A stretch of 7,443 nt of DNA from JBQCEE01 sp051960575. Its GTDB lineage: Bacteria; Actinomycetota; Actinomycetes; Mycobacteriales; Jatrophihabitantaceae. Under the pieces are notes generated by a model. That model worked only from the letters and a program-made list of their open reading frames with translations. It was not told the origin of the DNA and did not search any database. Numbering within the stretch: position 1 is the stretch's first letter; each line of letters starts with the position of its first letter. This document shows positions 5,990 through 7,443 of this stretch, piece after piece. Both the position numbers and the translations under genes were made by a program. The stretch lies in NCBI RefSeq assembly GCF_051960575.1, contig NZ_JBQCEE010000095.1:1-7443 (forward strand). Reading direction: 5' to 3'.

Positions 5990-6018
5990 CGGGTCGCGCC
6001 GTATCTGGCGCGGGTCGC
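5990..6018. repeat. Direct repeat CGGGTCGC, 21-bp period, candidate AraC binding half-sites
   Basis: CGGGTCGC occurs at 5990-5997 and again at 6011-6018, so the copies are two helical turns apart on the same DNA face. AraC-family activators commonly bind direct repeats with about this spacing, next to or overlapping the -35. The proximal copy overlaps the weak -35 proposed for araC. A 6-bp inverted repeat (CGCGCC-N6-GGCGCG, 5995-6012) is embedded between them. In such GC-rich DNA, chance cannot be excluded. Confidence 0.3.
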
Positions 6019-6081
6019 CCCGTGTGAGCGTTTCGGGGCGCATTGTGACCATCTGGCGTCGAAGACGCGCGACGGAAGCCT

Positions 6082-6098
6082 GGTCGGCTCGTCCGACC
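6082..6098. repeat. Small inverted repeat GGTCGG-N5-CCGACC upstream of the diguanylate cyclase
   Basis: Six-base arms around a 5-nt loop lie in the araC/diguanylate cyclase intergenic region, just upstream of the proposed -10 at 6112. It could be a regulator site. It is too short and has no T-run, so a terminator is unlikely. A third GGTCGG is at 6115-6120. Confidence 0.2.
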
Positions 6099-6111
6099 GG
6101 TCAAGCTTCGC

Positions 6112-6117
6112 TACGGT
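6112..6117 (+). promoter_or_regulatory. Possible -10 hexamer (TACGGT) of the diguanylate cyclase transcript
   Basis: TACGGT fits TANNNT and ends 6 nt before an ATG at 6124, so +1 would fall on that ATG. No convincing -35 is present 16-19 nt upstream. The ATG opens the four-codon mini-ORF described next. Confidence 0.35.
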
Positions 6118-6123
6118 CGGCCG

Positions 6124-6138
6124 ATGGTGCGAACGTGA
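6124..6138 (+). other. Candidate leaderless mini-ORF (Met-Val-Arg-Thr-stop) overlapping the diguanylate cyclase start
   Basis: ATGGTGCGAACGTGA encodes four residues and a stop. The TGA (6136-6138) overlaps the GTG start of the diguanylate cyclase at 6135 as GTGA, the classic arrangement for translational coupling. The ATG is exactly where a transcript from TACGGT would begin. Since the main start lacks a good ribosome site, ribosomes that load on the leaderless ATG could restart at the GTG. This is inference from position only. Confidence 0.3.
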
Positions 6139-7115
6139 GCGCTGTCCCGAGCCTGGCCGAGGCGGGGGGTTTCGAGGCGACCGCCCGTGCGGTCCTCGAT
6201 TATCTGAATGCGCACCTGCCCATGGGTTTCTGGTCCATCACTCGCCTCGAGAACGATCAGCAGACCTATCTCTACCTGGACACCAACGACTACGGGCTCG
6301 TGTCCGGCGGTGGACACCCCTGGAGCGACTCCTACTGCCGGTACATGGTCTCGGGCGACGCGCCGCGACTGGCGCCGCACGCCCAGGAGATCGCAGTCTA
6401 CGCCCAGGCACCCATCAACCGAGCCGTACGGATCGGCGCCTACGCGGGCGCCCCGATCAGCGAGCCGGACGGTGCGCTGTTCGGCGCCATCTGCGGGCTC
6501 GACCCCCTGCCGCAGGACGACATGCAGCGCTTCGGCCCGATCCTCGACCTGCTGTCGAACCTGCTCTCCATCGCCCTCGCGACCGATCGGTCGCTCGACG
6601 CGGCGGAGCGGCGAGCGAGCGCCGAGCTCACCCGCGCGACCCCCGCCTCCCTCACCGGTCTGCACAACCGCCGGGGCTGGGACGAGGCCCTCGAACGCCT
6701 CGGTCGGACCTACGCGACTTACGCCGACCCGACCGTCGTGGCGATCGTCGATCTCGACGGGCTGAAGCAGGTCAACGACGGCCCGGGCGGTCATGCCGCG
6801 GGTGACGAACTGCTGCGCTCGGCGGCGCAGGCACTGCGTGCCACCGTTCGCGACGGCGACCTGGTCGCTCGCCTTGGTGGCGACGAGTTCGGCCTCGTGC
6901 TCGCCGGCACGACCGCGGCAGCCGCGCCATTGCTGATGCACCGTCTTCGGTGGGGACTCGAGGACGCGGGTGTCGCCGCCTCCCTCGGCTGGGCAGCACT
7001 CCGTCCCGGCGGGAGTGTCGCCTCCGCCGTCATCACCGCCGACGAAGCGATGTACAGCGACAAGCGGAGCCGCAACGCGCAGCGGCCGCTCCGGGGGCTC
7101 GCGCAGTCGGTCTGA
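6135..7115 (+). CDS. GAF-GGDEF sensor diguanylate cyclase
   Basis: The product has 326 residues from the GTG at 6135. A GAF-like sensor domain covers about 10-150, with the block SYCRYMVSGDAPRLAPHA (66-83) and a closing SEPDGALFGAICGLDP (109-124). A linker helix leads to a GGDEF domain (about 165-315) that makes cyclic di-GMP from two GTP. The signature GGDEF (248-252) is intact, D206 and N214 lie in DLDGLKQVND, and R239-D242 (RDGD) forms the RxxD inhibitory site five residues before GGDEF. No transmembrane segments are seen, so the sensor is cytosolic. Oddities: the usual Asp of DxLTGLxNRR is Ala171, and NDGPGGHAAGD has one more residue than the common NDxxGHxxGD. The frame is open further upstream to 5919, but that stretch runs back into the divergent araC gene. 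The gene converges on the zinc-finger gene with a 7-bp gap. Activity is likely but not certain. Confidence 0.92.
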   Translation: MSAVPSLAEAGGFEATARAVLDYLNAHLPMGFWSITRLENDQQTYLYLDTNDYGLVSGGGHPWSDSYCRYMVSGDAPRLAPHAQEIAVYAQAPINRAVRIGAYAGAPISEPDGALFGAICGLDPLPQDDMQRFGPILDLLSNLLSIALATDRSLDAAERRASAELTRATPASLTGLHNRRGWDEALERLGRTYATYADPTVVAIVDLDGLKQVNDGPGGHAAGDELLRSAAQALRATVRDGDLVARLGGDEFGLVLAGTTAAAAPLLMHRLRWGLEDAGVAASLGWAALRPGGSVASAVITADEAMYSDKRSRNAQRPLRGLAQSV

Positions 7116-7122
7116 ACGCCGG

Positions 7123-7443
7123 TCAGTGGATGTGGTCGCGCCAGTCGGCCGGCACGCGCTCGGCGGGCCCGGGCACGGTCTGCCCGACCGGACGGTGCTG
7201 CGGGTCGGCCAGCCGCGGGCCGTCGACGAAGTCCTTCCGCGCGTAGTCCCAGAACCAGTCCTCGCCGGGCTCGAAGCTCTGCACCACGGGGTGCCCGGTG
7301 GCGCCGGCGTGCGCGCTCGCGTGCTGTGCCGGCGACGAGTCGCAGCACCCGACGTGCCCGCACTGGGCGCAGCGGCGCAGGTGCACCCACCACCCGCCCG
7401 CGGCCTCGCAGTCGACGCAGCCTGGGCCGGTCGGGGCGACCGT
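7123..7443 (-). CDS. UBP-type zinc finger domain protein, 3' part (5' end outside window)
   Basis: The frame is open to the right window edge and 106 codons are visible, so only a short N-terminal piece is probably missing. The sequence follows the bacterial stand-alone zf-UBP pattern: GCVDC near the visible start, then WWVHLRRCAQCGHVGCCDSS, QHASAHAGATGHPVVQSFEPGEDWFW, with the Cys and His ligands in place. The C-terminal 35 residues, DGPRLADPQHRPVGQTVPGP and on, are a polar tail. In eukaryotes this finger binds the free C-terminus of ubiquitin; the role of the small bacterial proteins is unknown. The GTG at 7386 is not a suitable start because it would cut off the first zinc-binding cysteine pair. 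Family identification is strong. Confidence 0.88.
   Translation of the reverse strand, partial: TVAPTGPGCVDCEAAGGWWVHLRRCAQCGHVGCCDSSPAQHASAHAGATGHPVVQSFEPGEDWFWDYARKDFVDGPRLADPQHRPVGQTVPGPAERVPADWRDHIH

Noticed and set aside
5963..6052. ATG starts for araC at 6052 or 6043
   Set aside because: The added residues do not resemble the cupin domain and would cover the direct repeats and promoter-like sequence. This is not fully excluded.
3730..6805. Long plus-strand frames of 480 and 599 codons across the mpaB-like 2, DUF2000 and araC genes and into the cyclase gene
   Set aside because: They are out-of-frame or antisense to clear family members, have low-complexity Arg/Pro/Gly composition and show no recognisable motif.

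Overview
The window is very GC-rich, uses GTG starts freely and packs genes tightly. It carries a DUF222/13E12-type HNH protein, a typically actinobacterial family, so it reads as an actinobacterial chromosome. The genus cannot be fixed from the sequence. I see no RNA genes, insertion sequences, CRISPR array or clear terminators, and every intergenic gap is shorter than 200 bp.

Layout: (1) the 3' part of a DUF222/HNH gene (+) runs to 869. (2) Convergent to it, a DUF2254 membrane protein gene (-, 880-2247) lies directly downstream of a TetR-family regulator gene (-, 2293-2898). (3) Divergent from tetR, across only 56 bp, is a first MpaB-type (DUF2236) oxygenase gene (+, 2955-3830). (4) A second MpaB-type gene (-, 3811-4638) converges on the first, and their 3' ends overlap by 20 bp. 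(5) Further along the minus strand are a DUF2000 gene (4690-5124) and, upstream of it, an AraC-type regulator gene (5183-5962). (6) Divergent from araC is a GAF-GGDEF diguanylate cyclase gene (+, 6135-7115). (7) The 3' part of a UBP-type zinc-finger gene (-) converges on it and leaves the window at 7443.

The main discovery is a probable small TetR regulon. A 15-bp inverted repeat, TTGACA-N3-TGTCAA, lies between tetR and the first mpaB-like gene. A copy matching at 14 of 15 positions lies upstream of the second mpaB-like gene, exactly the same 20 nt from its ATG. Each arm reads TTGACA, so the repeat doubles as the -35 element. A NANNNT hexamer follows 17 or 18 nt later, and the start codon falls exactly where transcription should begin. 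The most economical reading is one repressor that controls its own gene (and probably DUF2254) and two paralogous oxygenases, from leaderless promoters built into the operator.

The same NANNNT-6-start register precedes DUF2000, araC and, through a four-codon mini-ORF, the diguanylate cyclase. DUF2254 is one base off. Leaderless transcription may therefore be the rule in this region.
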